From NCBI GenBank assembly GCA_023525975.1, contig CM042044.1, positions 11,332,501 through 11,396,500 of the forward strand: a stretch of 64,000 nucleotides of DNA. Reading direction: 5' to 3'. How positions within the stretch are numbered: the first letter of the stretch is position 1; each line of letters begins with the position of its first letter. Positions 45,620 to 58,516 of the stretch are shown in pieces. The position numbers were made by a program, and so were the translations under genes. The notes below the pieces were generated by a model. It was not told the origin of the DNA. It saw only the letters and a program-made list of their open reading frames with translations, and ran no database searches. The DNA is from Smallanthus sonchifolius (lineage: Eukaryota; Streptophyta; Magnoliopsida; Asterales; Asteraceae).

Positions 45620-45772
45620 TGATAGCATAATAAGTTATTATGGGCTTTAGCTCAAACCCAATTATCTTTCTATTTAATGTTGTTTTCTTCTTTATTTGTA
45701 AGCTAATCTTCATTTATGTAATATAGAGACTCCATATTTTCTGTTTTCTCTTTACATATTCATTTGTTAACA
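45620..45772 (+). repeat. 3' LTR of the Copia element
   Basis: 153 bp, TGATAGCATAATAAG...TTTGTTAACA; the second T of the terminal TGTT has become A. Confidence 0.93.
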
Positions 45773-45777
45773 AACAT

Positions 45778-46058
45778 ACTCGATACTTGAGTACTATTTT
45801 AAATTAAGCGTGCTTTGAATGTTAAATCCCTATATGTGAATTAATGTTTTGGTTCTTTGAACTTAAAAGTTCAAATAAACTTTCTAAGGAATAAAATAAC
45901 TACGAATTAGAATAAAAAAATAAAAAATTGTATATAGATAAAGTTTCCACGATTGAGAGACTGATACGGGTTAAATTCAAAGGAACACTTTAAAATTGGC
46001 GTCATCCTATTGTTTTTGAACTTTGATGCATCAAATTTATATGCTGAAATATTATATA
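45778..46058. other. Spacer right of the Copia element
   Basis: AT-rich; continues the sequence found left of 40790. No coding region. Confidence 0.5.
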
Positions 46059-46430
46059 CTAGGTTAGAATATCGTGTATTACACTAATTGTATATTAAAA
46101 ACGATATAACATATAAATTTGTAAATGCGTCATAACTTATCAGACTATTTATAACCGTCTAACTTGTCAGGTTATTATGATCGTCTCGTGATATATCAAG
46201 TGGAAATGTGTGTATATAACAAATTAGTATTTTCTTTAATTAGTTATATTTTGATTTCCTATTATATATATATTATTATTTAATATAATTAGTATTTTTC
46301 TTGAATAATATATTTATAATATCATTATTATTTGTGTATTTATTAGGAGATGGAGGTGGAAAAACTAATGTGAGAATGCATGAGATAGTAACAAGTGTTC
46401 ATATCAAAACTTTTATTTAGTAGTATGTAT
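46059..46430 (-). mobile_element. Non-autonomous Helitron, diverged copy
   Basis: The minus strand ends GTGTAATACACGATATTCTAAC-like hairpin remnant and CTAG (46059-46062) with host T after it. The 5' part (ACTACTAAATAAAAG) and interior match the Helitron at 31210-31642 with substantial divergence; the exact 5' base is uncertain. Confidence 0.55.
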
Positions 46431-46601
46431 AAATATAATAATTATGTTATTAAATAATAATAATAATCCACGTTTTGCTTGAGATAGCGTAAAAATTGAG
46501 ATACTAATAAAATATCCTTTTACCTAAATAATCATTTATTAATCAATTATTTAAAATCCATGTTCCACGAGACTTCATTTTTTATTCCAAATTTCTCTCT
46601 T

Positions 46602-47775
46602 ATTGAAAAACAAACCATAATAAATAGTAACATTTTTTTTAATTATTTTAAAAAATTTTGTTTTGACCTTCGTACTTTGTATAATATATGTTTTTAACCC
46701 GCTTTATTTTTCTTTGTATTTTTCCCCCCCTCATACTTTGTATAATATACGTTTTAACTCGTTTCGTTTACTTTGTACAATATACTTTTTTAACCAGTTT
46801 CATTTTCTAAATGGTATTGGTATTATCGGAGAAGCGTGTACGTTTCGACGTGGCGCCGTAACGCGGGGTGGTTCGAGTTAGCGGTTCGAGTTGCTGTATG
46901 TTTCGTCGCCGCCGCAACGCGTGACGGTTCGAGTTGCTATACGTTTCGACGCCGCCGCAACGCGAGGCGGGTAAATCCTCTAGTTTCTGATATTAATAAT
47001 TAGTTTTAGGGCCAATGACATAAAAAACTACAATACTTTCTGGTTTTTCTTACAAATTTTTTTAAAAAGTTTTTTGTATATAAAAAACCAACATATTCTT
47101 TCTTTTTCTCACAAAAGTCACCTAACAAATTTTTGCATATAAAAAACCAACATACTTTCTTGTTTTTCTGACAAAAATCACTCGACAACTAATTATTCAC
47201 GAAGTGAATCGACAACACTTATTGAAAAACAAACCATAATGAATAGTAACATTTTTTTATTATTTTTAAAATTTTTGTTTTGACCCTCGTACTTTGTATA
47301 ATATACGTTTTAACCCGTTTCGTTTACTTTGTATAATATATTTTTTTTAACCAGTTTCATTTTCTAAATGGTATTGGTATTATCGGAGAAGCGTGTACGT
47401 TTCGACGTGGCGCCGTAACGCGGGGTGGTTCGAGTTAGCGGTTCAAGTTGCTGTATGTTTCGCCGCCGCCGCAACGCGTGGCGGTTCGAGTTGCTGTACG
47501 TTTCAACGCCGTCGCAACGCGAGACGGATAAATCCCTTAGCTTCTGATATGAATAATTAGTTTTAGGGCCAATGACATAAAAAACTAAAATACTTTTCGG
47601 TTTTTCTTACAAAAGATTTTTAAAAAGTTTTTTGTATATAAAAAACCAACATTTTCTTTCTTTTTCTTACAAAAGTCACTTAACAAATTTTTACACATAA
47701 AAAACCAACATACTTTCTTGTTTTTCTCACAAAAATCACTCGACAACTATTTATCCACCAAACGAATCGACAGAA
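46602..47775. repeat. Tandem duplication of about 0.6 kb with Helitron-like ends
   Basis: Copy 1 about 46602-47216, copy 2 about 47217-47775. Both begin TTATTGAAAAACAAACCATA and contain TACTTTGTATAATATA repeats, CGCCGCCGCAACGCG hairpin sequence and TAAAAAACCAACAT stretches. In copy 1 the hairpin is followed by CTAGT (about 46979-46983), the Helitron 3' end; copy 2 reads CTTAGC there. Confidence 0.8.
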
Positions 47776-48240
47776 GCAAGGCAAATGTGTGACATCCGGC
47801 AATTTCAGGTTAACTCCGTTAACTCAAATCTCGTTAGTTCAAACATTATTCAGTGTAAACTCAGTTATTCCAGTTAGTCACACGTGCATTGCATTTAATT
47901 AAGTTAATTAAATGTGTCAGTTAGTCCACACACGGCGAATCGCACTCGAGTCTAACCCGGAACGTTGGTGATTAATTTAGATAAATATTTCGAATATTTA
48001 ATAATTTATATTTAATATAAATTATGTGAATTTTATGTGATTACGTGAATTTACATGAATATTATGGTTATCGTACGTGCTTATCGTGTATTAATCGTAC
48101 TTAGTATTTTTATAAATATTAGAGTCTTTATAAAAATAAAAATCGAAATTGTTAATTACTAACTGAGTGTTAGTTAATTAATTAGAGTTTATGGGCCATA
48201 AGTAAACCTGAAGCCCAACTTAAAAACCCATTAATACATG

Positions 48241-48252
48241 TATTATATAAGG
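48241..48252 (+). promoter_or_regulatory. TATA box of element F LTR
   Basis: TATTATATAAGG, followed about 45 bp later by AAACCCTAACAC-type leader sequence and a CT-rich stretch. Confidence 0.55.
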
Positions 48253-49240
48253 AACTTTAAAAAAGATAAAATAAACATAAACCCTAACACTCCTTGAAGC
48301 CGTCGACCCCCCCTCCCCACTCTCTCCTTTAAGCCGAGACATTCAAGGCACCCAAACACCCTCGTTTGATCTTCGATTGTGAATCCGGAAGTGGATACGT
48401 GCTAGTCTAGGCATTCCTAACATTCCTACGTAAGTTATTTTATTAAAATCCGTCGTTATTTCATTATTATTTTTGAGAGCGAAATCCTAGTTCATCCAAA
48501 CTTGATATTTTCAAAATATATAAATGAATTGGTTAATTGATTTGTAGTATTGTATCGTATCGTATCAATGATTTTATGAAAATATGTGAAACACTAGTTG
48601 TCATACGAGGTGTAAATTGAAATTTGTTGATTATGTGAAGAATAGGAATCGCATGCTAGACGTGAACTATGATTAATATAGTTATAATTATATTTGTTGA
48701 AAGATTTGGGATTGATTAGACGTGTTAATTGTGTAAACAAAGCGTGTAATGGAGGACTTACTAAAAGAGGAAAGTTTGTTGAAAGATGATTTTTGAATGT
48801 GAAGGTTTCTAGGTGTGTATGATGCTATTATTTGACTCCAGTATGTTAGTATGGTTGTATTAATGATTGCTAAAGGATGATAGAATGCAAATAGCTTAAA
48901 TAGATCATAGGTTACTAAAAGTGGAAACTTTGTGATTTGGAACTTGATGTCTAAATTTAATGTTGTGTGTTATGGTAATCTATTATGTATTAGCATGTGT
49001 AGATAGACATGGAATGATGATACGAACGTGTTATAGATAATGTGATTCATTTGAAAGCAAACATGAGTTTATATTATTTTTAAAAATAATAAATTAATGT
49101 AACGTGTATTGTTGACGTAGTTGCCATGCTAAGTTAGTTATGACTTAAGTAGCATGAAACGTGAATTGTTTGTATGCTAAGCGTGTAGTCATACAAGTCA
49201 AACATTTAATCACTAAACGGGTCACCAACGGGTCGTCGGG

Positions 49241-49310
49241 TCAAACTTGGTCAAACTTAGTCAAACTTGGTCAAACTAAGTCAAACTTGGTCAAACTTAG
49301 TCAAACTAAT
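49241..49310. repeat. Seven-copy 10-bp array TCAAACTTGG in LTR F
   Basis: Seven adjacent units with exact 10-bp period (TCAAACTTGG, TCAAACTTAG, TCAAACTAAG). The minus strand carries TTTGACC/TTTGACT at most junctions, the W-box core TTGAC[CT]. Confidence 0.9.
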
Positions 49311-49612
49311 AAATATTTTTCTAAACACTTAAACATCAGTATTGTTTGGATACTAAGGGTTCCTATCGTCTTGCACAAACACACACTTATAAACCGGTGT
49401 TTATAGGTGGCAGTTAGTCGTCAAGCATTCTAAGTTCGCTTTCTTTCGCACGCACTCTAAGGTGAGTTTCACGGCCCCTTTTCTTATGATTTAAACTTGG
49501 GGGAGAAAACATGGGTACGAACATTTAGATTTTACATTTCAATTATATCACTTGTTGTACTAAGCGCAAACATATCATGCAAGTCCTTACTTATCGAACC
49601 GTTTAATATATG

Positions 49613-51196
49613 TGTGACACCTGCAAAAATTTCAAAACCTAAAACAAAGTTGTTGGGCTAAACCTAACTAGGCCCAATAGTGATCCAAGCCCATTAGATG
49701 CCCAATTACATAACCGAATATCAAACTAGTCACTCATTTCCGTCTAACAACTTGTTATGCTATTCTAAGAACTTACGAAGCGATAGAAGTATGTACGCGG
49801 TTCAACATTTTAAAATGTTAAACCGCGTTAGATACTCGTAAGATTAATGATATCGGTGCGGTTGTGAACAATACGTATTTGATATGACGAATATGATAAA
49901 CAATCGTTTTAATATTATTAGTAAAATAATAAACTTTAAACTCGGAGCGAGAAACGTTTAAAAAGAATGAATGCGTGAAAACGCGGGACCAACGCGTATA
50001 CATCAACTGAAATATAAATCTCATGGCTTAAAATACGTAAATAATATTATTAATGACGTTTCAAAATTCTAAGAATTTTAAATAATAAAAAAAACGAGGA
50101 ATTAATTAACGCAAGAACATGACGAGACGGGTTTGTTACGCGGAGTAAACCCTTTAGAAAACCCGAACTATAAAAACACCTTATCTTCTTCTTTCCTCTC
50201 ATTTTTTCCCCAAACCCTAGCACATTTAGAGAGAGAAAGGGAGAGGGTATGAGAGAGAAAGAGGTGGCCAGCCTCTTCTCCGGCGGACTCCGACCGTCCC
50301 ACGACGGGCCTGCGACGACAATGGTGGCAGGGACCACCTCAGGCGATGGCAAGCAGCGGCGGCGGCGACATGTATGGCTTCTAGCCGCATCGGCGGCAAT
50401 GGTGGTGTCCCACCTCCACCCGACGACAACGGATCTGGTAGGGTTCCGACTTCCCCCTTCCCCTTTTCTTTGTTACTAACTGAAAACGCCATTCCGGCGA
50501 ACTCCGGTGGTGGCGCTAGGGTTCCGACGAGGTCAGACGGTTCTAGGTGAGTTCCTCTCTCGTTTTCGTTCCATTCAAGTTCAGATCTACTCACTTCTAA
50601 CGTTAAATTTATGTTTGACATTATATCAGCGTTTAGAAGCATTTTCCGGCAAGTTCCACTGTGGAACAAATGTTCCGGCGAGAACCGTTTTTCCGGCGAA
50701 GTCGACTAGGATTCCGACTGGGTCCGTATTTTCGGATCTTGACCCGTTGGACTAGAATCTCGTCATACAAGCGGCTAAGTTAAGGTGTGGGTTCGTTTCT
50801 CGTTCGTCCCTTTCGTTTATCCGACGATCTGAGGTATAAACTCGAACCCGAAACCGTTTATTGTTGATTAAACTCTTGAGACCTCCAGATCTGTTTATTT
50901 ATGTGATAAAACTAGTGATTTGGTGGTCGGGTTTTGTTCCCGGGTGTTAATATGCTTTTTTTTGAACAGGAAATGACGCCACGGGTGTCGGTCAAACCTG
51001 ATCAAACGAGTCAAACTCAGTCAAACTTGGGTCAACAGCGGTCGGTCATGATCAAACCCGTAAATCGTGAGATTTAGAACGTGTCGTTTTGCGAACGGAA
51101 AATATAGAAGCTATAAACGCGCGCTAAAAAGTTTAATTATATAAATTCTTATGCATCATGTAAAATACTAAAATATACGCGTGTGGGATAAAAACG
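49613..51196 (+). repeat. Truncated LTR 1 of element E
   Basis: Matches 58517-60108 up to ...GGGATAAAAACG, then switches to interior sequence (TGGATCCACACG). It lacks 8 bp (CGGTTCAT, about 54448-54455 in copy 2) present in the other two. TATA box CTATAAAAAC at 50168-50177. Confidence 0.88.
50168..50177 (+). promoter_or_regulatory. TATA box of element E LTRs
   Basis: CTATAAAAAC, repeated at 54624-54633 and 59080-59089. Transcripts would start near ATCTTCTTCTTTCC and include the short frame beginning MREKEVASLF about 70 bp downstream. Confidence 0.6.
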
Positions 51197-54060
51197 TGGA
51201 TCCACACGTACATACAAACTTGGAGCATGGTTTGATCGAAACTTATTTGAGGATCTCTACCCGAATATAGTGTCTGACTTCCACCACATATGTCTTGATA
51301 ATAGAAGATATCGATTGTGTCACACTACTGTTAAATCCATCGAGCAACAGCCATAGTCGGAAGATTCAGGATCATTAGTACACACTAAGAGTAATCCGAT
51401 AGAACATATACACTCTTGCATGAGAGTGCAACACGATGACACGACCTAATGAACATTCTAGTTCCTTTTTAGCTGAGAGCTTGAGATGGAGAAAACACTA
51501 GAGGGACCATGCGAAGTAAATTATCATTACGGGTGCACACGTAATCATAATTTGCAGTGCATGAGAAGTCTAGTGAGTCTTACTGTCCGAGCAAATGTTC
51601 ATGATTAATCCGTATACCTAATCTCAATTCTCAGTCACTCGATTAATGATCAAATTACAATACCAAAGAGTTGATCCAAAAGGGAATCGGGTGATGCGAT
51701 GGGCTATTGGAAATGTACATCACCTCCTTCATCTTCGAATTCTAATAGATCTAAAACTCTTATTGAGACATCATTGACATGACAGTTTTGACCAAAACAC
51801 TGAAAATGTATAGTCTCCGTTGATTTAACCTCGGTATTTGGAACGAATCTGAAAATCCTCTGTAAAGTACTACTTTAATTTTTGAGATTCAGCTATAGAT
51901 TTCCTTTTTTCTATTTCGTTACTTATATATCAAAGCATGAGGCTGATATACAAACTCTTAAACGTGCTCAGAGAAAATACAAATCTCTAACACTTAACAC
52001 TCGGTACCTCAATTGTATGGCTTAAGCCCTTGTGCTGAGAACTTTAAGGTTATAGCGATATGAGTGAAATATGTAATGGTAAGTCACGATAATACCATCC
52101 GAATGTCGGGGAAGTTGCAGTCATACTGTAATATCAGTTGTTGACAAGTTCTGAAAACTCCTAATCCTTTCTAACCAACTTTCGTAGGAAACTAAGGACC
52201 AAGTTGAAAGTTTAGACCTTTATCATTTGAAAGATGCGTCTTATAATCATAGAATGCAACTTTAAGAATTTAGTGCAAAGTTCTACGATTGTTAACCGTT
52301 CTAAGCTGTATGCTACCAGGAAAGTGAACAAAGGATGAATCCTATCTGACCTTGCTCTTTTGGAGGTCTACAGTTATACATTTCTTTCTTCTTCTCAACT
52401 TTCCTTCAAATTTCAATATTCACTCATCTCCAATACCTTTTGGAATGCCTACGTGTTATTCTTAACGAATCTAAGGACATGACGCCCTCACATTCGACTA
52501 GTTCCTAAAGTTATACGTGCTTTTCGTCTACTTCCTGACATCTAATTTAAGAGTGTCAAGCCCCATACTAAATTAAGAATGATATCACATCACAGTCTAC
52601 CAACTTAATGGGGTGGCAAACCCATAATCAATTTCGGGAGACATTGTTCCTATAAGACTATTTCCGCGGTCCCGTTTTTTATTTCCTCATCTCGACGAAC
52701 TGTGATTTTTTTTAGAAAGCTAGACTATTCTCAAACGCTTTTATTTGCACCCCGTGAAGATTCATTTATCTTTTGTATTTGTTAAGCCAAATCAACTAGT
52801 ATATTCCTAAATACTTTGACATTCTCTTTCATCATCGATTTCACCTCCATCTTTAGATGAATCATAGAAATCTTGAAGATTAAAAAATAATAATAATAAT
52901 AATAAAAAAAATAAAAAAAATTCGGGTGATTCAATGTTACTAGGAAATTTTTATTGCTTCGAGCTTATTGCTCGACACCTATTTCGTTAAGATCTCTATT
53001 TAAACCAGGTTAAGAATGGCACACGTGATGGTGTCACTAGTAATACAATTGGATAACACCAGAATCAATCACATAGGATCAAGTACCCATCAAAATCTTA
53101 CTCCATATCATAGCTGCCAAATTTACTACCTAGACAACTATTAACGTTCCTCCAAACCAGTTCAGTTCATTTTCTTCTATGGGCAAGTGGACACGTAGAT
53201 ATTATTTCTTGGAACTCAATCGAATCAGTTTAACTTGCACACTGATTAGACATATGAAATATCAGTTATAACCTTTTGTTCTAGAAAGATTTGAATGCAT
53301 CAAGGCATTGACTGCATGAAACTATCAGGTGCCTGATTTTGAACTAAGACCTGAACATCTCATCAAACCATGACATAGCTTCACTGAACTATCGATAAGT
53401 TTCCTTTAGATTCTATCATGATTCAGCTTTCATGATAGAAAATCGGGTATGAATAAAGAGTATGTGCCTATATACCTCCAGAATTCATGTGCACGAATGC
53501 ACATTTATCTTTCATTACAAATGATAATTGTCTGGCAGTTCCACTCTATTGATAATGATCACATAAGGAAATATTTCGACATCTAGTCCATAGGTAATTA
53601 CCTTGGTATGTGAATTGTTCACTCGGTTTGTGAAGACTCATTATTATAATTCACATCGACTAGACGAATTCTCTTAATGATTTACTCATCACATGAATGT
53701 GAACTCACTGACTGTAATCCCTTTTGTTTATGGGACTCTAGTGATGACTGTATCACACCGTGACATAGTCAACGTCGTACACGTAACGACATGGTCAAAA
53801 GAGTTTTCCTAAATCCACTCGTTATATAATAAATGTTCAACGATACCGTTGCACCGTTACATGATACGATGATACCTCAAATCCTTACACATCCAATATC
53901 ATTAAATGACCAGATATCCACTTTATCTTCGTATACCAACTGCTATCCGCAATTAGTCAACATTCTCCCTAAGAATTCAAAAATGGTGTAAGGATACGAA
54001 ATCCTAATCCAATCAAGTATAACCAATTTCGAGGACGAAATTTCTTTAAGAAGGGGAGAA
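51197..54060 (+). other. Interior 1 of element E, non-coding
   Basis: 2.86 kb without a coding frame, a primer site or a recognisable protein motif. A piece at 51510-51555 is close to element B's gag-less interior (16150-16200, opposite strand). It ends TTTCGAGGACGAAATTTCTT then the polypurine tract, the usual end of plant Ty3/Gypsy interiors. No difference from 55653-58516 was seen in the stretches compared. Confidence 0.75.
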
Positions 54061-55652
54061 TGTGACACCTGCAAAAATTTCAAAACTTAAAACATAGTTG
54101 TTGGGCTAAACCTAACTAGACCCAATAGTGATCCAAGCCCATTAGATGCCCAATTACATAACCGAATATCAAACTAGTCACTCATTTTCGTCTAACAACT
54201 TGTTATGCTATTCTAAGAACTTACGAAGCGATAGAAGTATGTACGCGGTTCAACATTTAAAAATGTTAAACCGCGTTAGATACTCGTAAGATTAATGATA
54301 TCGGTGCGGTTGTGAACAATACGTATTTGATACGACGAATATGATAAACAATCGCTTTAATATTATTAGTAAAATAATAAACTTTAAACTCGGAGCGAGA
54401 AACGTTTAAAAAGAATGAATGCGTGAAAACGCGGAACCAACGCGTACCGGTTCATACATCAACTGAAATATAAATCTCATGGCTTAAAATACGTAAATAA
54501 TATTATTAATGACGTTTCAAAATTCTAAGAATTTTAAATAATAAAAAAAACGAGGAATTAAATAACGCAAGAACATGACGAGACGGGTTCGTTACGCGGA
54601 GTAAACCCTTTAGAAAACCCGAACTATAAAAACACCTTATCTTCTTCTTTCCTCTCATTTTTTCCCCAAACCCTAGCACACTTAGAGAGAGAAAGGGAGA
54701 GGGTATGAGAGAGAAAGAGGTGGCCAGCCTCTTCTCTGGCGGACTCCGACCGTCCCACGACGGGCCTACGACGACAATGGTGGCAGGGACCACCTCAGGC
54801 GATGGCAAGCAGCGGCGGCGGCGACATGTATGGCTTCTAGCCGCATCAGCGGCAATGGTGGTGTCCCACCTCCACCCGACGACAACGGATCTGGTAGGGT
54901 TCCGACTTCCTCCTTCCCCTTTTCTTTGTTACTAACTGAAAACGCCATTCCGGCGAACTCCGGTGGTGGCGCTAGGGTTCCGACGAGGTCAGACGGTTCT
55001 AGGTGAGTTCCTCTCTCGTTTTCGTTCCATTCAAGTTCAGATCTACTCACTTCTAACGTTAAATTTATGTTTGACATTATATCAGCGTTTAGAAGCATTT
55101 TCCGGCAAGTTCCACTGTGGAACAAATGTTCCGGCGAGAACCGTTTTTCCGGCGAAGTCGACTAGGATTCCGACTGGGTCCGTATTTTCGGATCTTGACC
55201 CGTTGGACTAGAATCTCGTCATACAAGCGGCTAAGTTAAGGTGTGGGTTCGTTTCTCGTTCGTCCCTTTCGTTTATCCGACGATCTGAGGTATAAACTCG
55301 AACCCGAAACCGTTTATTGTTGATTAAACTCTTGAGACCTCCAGATCTGTTTATTTATGTGATAAAACTAGTGATTTGGTGGTCGGGTTTTGTTCCCGGG
55401 TGTTAATATGCTTTTTTTTTAACAGGAAATGACGCCACGGGTGTCGGTCAAACCTGATCAAACGAGTCAAACTCAGTCAAACTTGGGTCAACAGCGGTCG
55501 GTCATGATCAAACCCGTAAATCGTGAGATTTAGAACGTGTCGTTTTGCGAACGGAAAATATAGAAGCTATAAACGCGCGCTAAAAAGTTTAATTATATAA
55601 ATTCTTATGCATCATGTAAAATACTAAAATATACGCGTGTGGGATAAAAACG
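54061..55652 (+). repeat. Truncated hybrid LTR 2 of element E
   Basis: 1592 bp. From 54061 to about 54911 it matches LTR 3 and differs from LTR 1 at roughly sixteen sites plus an 8-bp indel. From about 55053 onward it matches LTR 1 (one base difference seen) and differs from LTR 3 at several sites. TATA box at 54624-54633. Confidence 0.88.
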
Positions 55653-58516
55653 TGGATCCACACGTACATACAAACTTGGAGCATGGTTTGATCGAAACTT
55701 ATTTGAGGATCTCTACCCGAATATAGTGTCTGACTTCCACCACATATGTCTTGATAATAGAAGATATCGATTGTGTCACACTACTGTTAAATCCATCGAG
55801 CAACAGCCATAGTCGGAAGATTCAGGATCATTAGTACACACTAAGAGTAATCCGATAGAACATATACACTCTTGCATGAGAGTGCAACACGATGACACGA
55901 CCTAATGAACATTCTAGTTCCTTTTTAGCTGAGAGCTTGAGATGGAGAAAACACTAGAGGGACCATGCGAAGTAAATTATCATTACGGGTGCACACGTAA
56001 TCATAATTTGCAGTGCATGAGAAGTCTAGTGAGTCTTACTGTCCGAGCAAATGTTCATGATTAATCCGTATACCTAATCTCAATTCTCAGTCACTCGATT
56101 AATGATCAAATTACAATACCAAAGAGTTGATCCAAAAGGGAATCGGGTGATGCGATGGGCTATTGGAAATGTACATCACCTCCTTCATCTTCGAATTCTA
56201 ATAGATCTAAAACTCTTATTGAGACATCATTGACATGACAGTTTTGACCAAAACACTGAAAATGTATAGTCTCCGTTGATTTAACCTCGGTATTTGGAAC
56301 GAATCTGAAAATCCTCTGTAAAGTACTACTTTAATTTTTGAGATTCAGCTATAGATTTCCTTTTTTCTATTTCGTTACTTATATATCAAAGCATGAGGCT
56401 GATATACAAACTCTTAAACGTGCTCAGAGAAAATACAAATCTCTAACACTTAACACTCGGTACCTCAATTGTATGGCTTAAGCCCTTGTGCTGAGAACTT
56501 TAAGGTTATAGCGATATGAGTGAAATATGTAATGGTAAGTCACGATAATACCATCCGAATGTCGGGGAAGTTGCAGTCATACTGTAATATCAGTTGTTGA
56601 CAAGTTCTGAAAACTCCTAATCCTTTCTAACCAACTTTCGTAGGAAACTAAGGACCAAGTTGAAAGTTTAGACCTTTATCATTTGAAAGATGCGTCTTAT
56701 AATCATAGAATGCAACTTTAAGAATTTAGTGCAAAGTTCTACGATTGTTAACCGTTCTAAGCTGTATGCTACCAGGAAAGTGAACAAAGGATGAATCCTA
56801 TCTGACCTTGCTCTTTTGGAGGTCTACAGTTATACATTTCTTTCTTCTTCTCAACTTTCCTTCAAATTTCAATATTCACTCATCTCCAATACCTTTTGGA
56901 ATGCCTACGTGTTATTCTTAACGAATCTAAGGACATGACGCCCTCACATTCGACTAGTTCCTAAAGTTATACGTGCTTTTCGTCTACTTCCTGACATCTA
57001 ATTTAAGAGTGTCAAGCCCCATACTAAATTAAGAATGATATCACATCACAGTCTACCAACTTAATGGGGTGGCAAACCCATAATCAATTTCGGGAGACAT
57101 TGTTCCTATAAGACTATTTCCGCGGTCCCGTTTTTTATTTCCTCATCTCGACGAACTGTGATTTTTTTTAGAAAGCTAGACTATTCTCAAACGCTTTTAT
57201 TTGCACCCCGTGAAGATTCATTTATCTTTTGTATTTGTTAAGCCAAATCAACTAGTATATTCCTAAATACTTTGACATTCTCTTTCATCATCGATTTCAC
57301 CTCCATCTTTAGATGAATCATAGAAATCTTGAAGATTAAAAAATAATAATAATAATAATAAAAAAAATAAAAAAAATTCGGGTGATTCAATGTTACTAGG
57401 AAATTTTTATTGCTTCGAGCTTATTGCTCGACACCTATTTCGTTAAGATCTCTATTTAAACCAGGTTAAGAATGGCACACGTGATGGTGTCACTAGTAAT
57501 ACAATTGGATAACACCAGAATCAATCACATAGGATCAAGTACCCATCAAAATCTTACTCCATATCATAGCTGCCAAATTTACTACCTAGACAACTATTAA
57601 CGTTCCTCCAAACCAGTTCAGTTCATTTTCTTCTATGGGCAAGTGGACACGTAGATATTATTTCTTGGAACTCAATCGAATCAGTTTAACTTGCACACTG
57701 ATTAGACATATGAAATATCAGTTATAACCTTTTGTTCTAGAAAGATTTGAATGCATCAAGGCATTGACTGCATGAAACTATCAGGTGCCTGATTTTGAAC
57801 TAAGACCTGAACATCTCATCAAACCATGACATAGCTTCACTGAACTATCGATAAGTTTCCTTTAGATTCTATCATGATTCAGCTTTCATGATAGAAAATC
57901 GGGTATGAATAAAGAGTATGTGCCTATATACCTCCAGAATTCATGTGCACGAATGCACATTTATCTTTCATTACAAATGATAATTGTCTGGCAGTTCCAC
58001 TCTATTGATAATGATCACATAAGGAAATATTTCGACATCTAGTCCATAGGTAATTACCTTGGTATGTGAATTGTTCACTCGGTTTGTGAAGACTCATTAT
58101 TATAATTCACATCGACTAGACGAATTCTCTTAATGATTTACTCATCACATGAATGTGAACTCACTGACTGTAATCCCTTTTGTTTATGGGACTCTAGTGA
58201 TGACTGTATCACACCGTGACATAGTCAACGTCGTACACGTAACGACATGGTCAAAAGAGTTTTCCTAAATCCACTCGTTATATAATAAATGTTCAACGAT
58301 ACCGTTGCACCGTTACATGATACGATGATACCTCAAATCCTTACACATCCAATATCATTAAATGACCAGATATCCACTTTATCTTCGTATACCAACTGCT
58401 ATCCGCAATTAGTCAACATTCTCCCTAAGAATTCAAAAATGGTGTAAGGATACGAAATCCTAATCCAATCAAGTATAACCAATTTCGAGGACGAAATTTC
58501 TTTAAGAAGGGGAGAA
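55653..58516 (+). other. Interior 2 of element E, duplicate of interior 1
   Basis: Same length and, by eye, same sequence as 51197-54060, including the (AAT)n run at about 57340-57375. Confidence 0.8.

Larger units (their letters stand above)
40795..45772 (+). mobile_element. Ty1/Copia retrotransposon with short LTRs, complete but defective
   Basis: LTRs 40795-40940 and 45620-45772. AACAT at 40790-40794 and 45773-45777 is an exact 5-bp target duplication. Primer site TGGTATCAGAGCC directly after the 5' LTR; polypurine tract GAGGGGGGA directly before the 3' LTR. Order gag, protease, integrase, RT, RNase H is that of Ty1/Copia. The LTRs differ at about ten positions plus a short insertion. The coding part carries at least eight stops or shifts. 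Confidence 0.93.

Noticed and set aside
50226..50669. Minus-strand 147-aa frame in LTR E and its copies at 54766 and 59222
   Set aside because: Antisense to the transcribed LTR leader; frame length differs between copies; no domain.
49613..58516. Assembly duplication as sole explanation of the 4,456-bp repeat
   Set aside because: The middle LTR is a hybrid of the outer two with a single switch point; a plain assembly copy would not create that. It still needs long-read confirmation.
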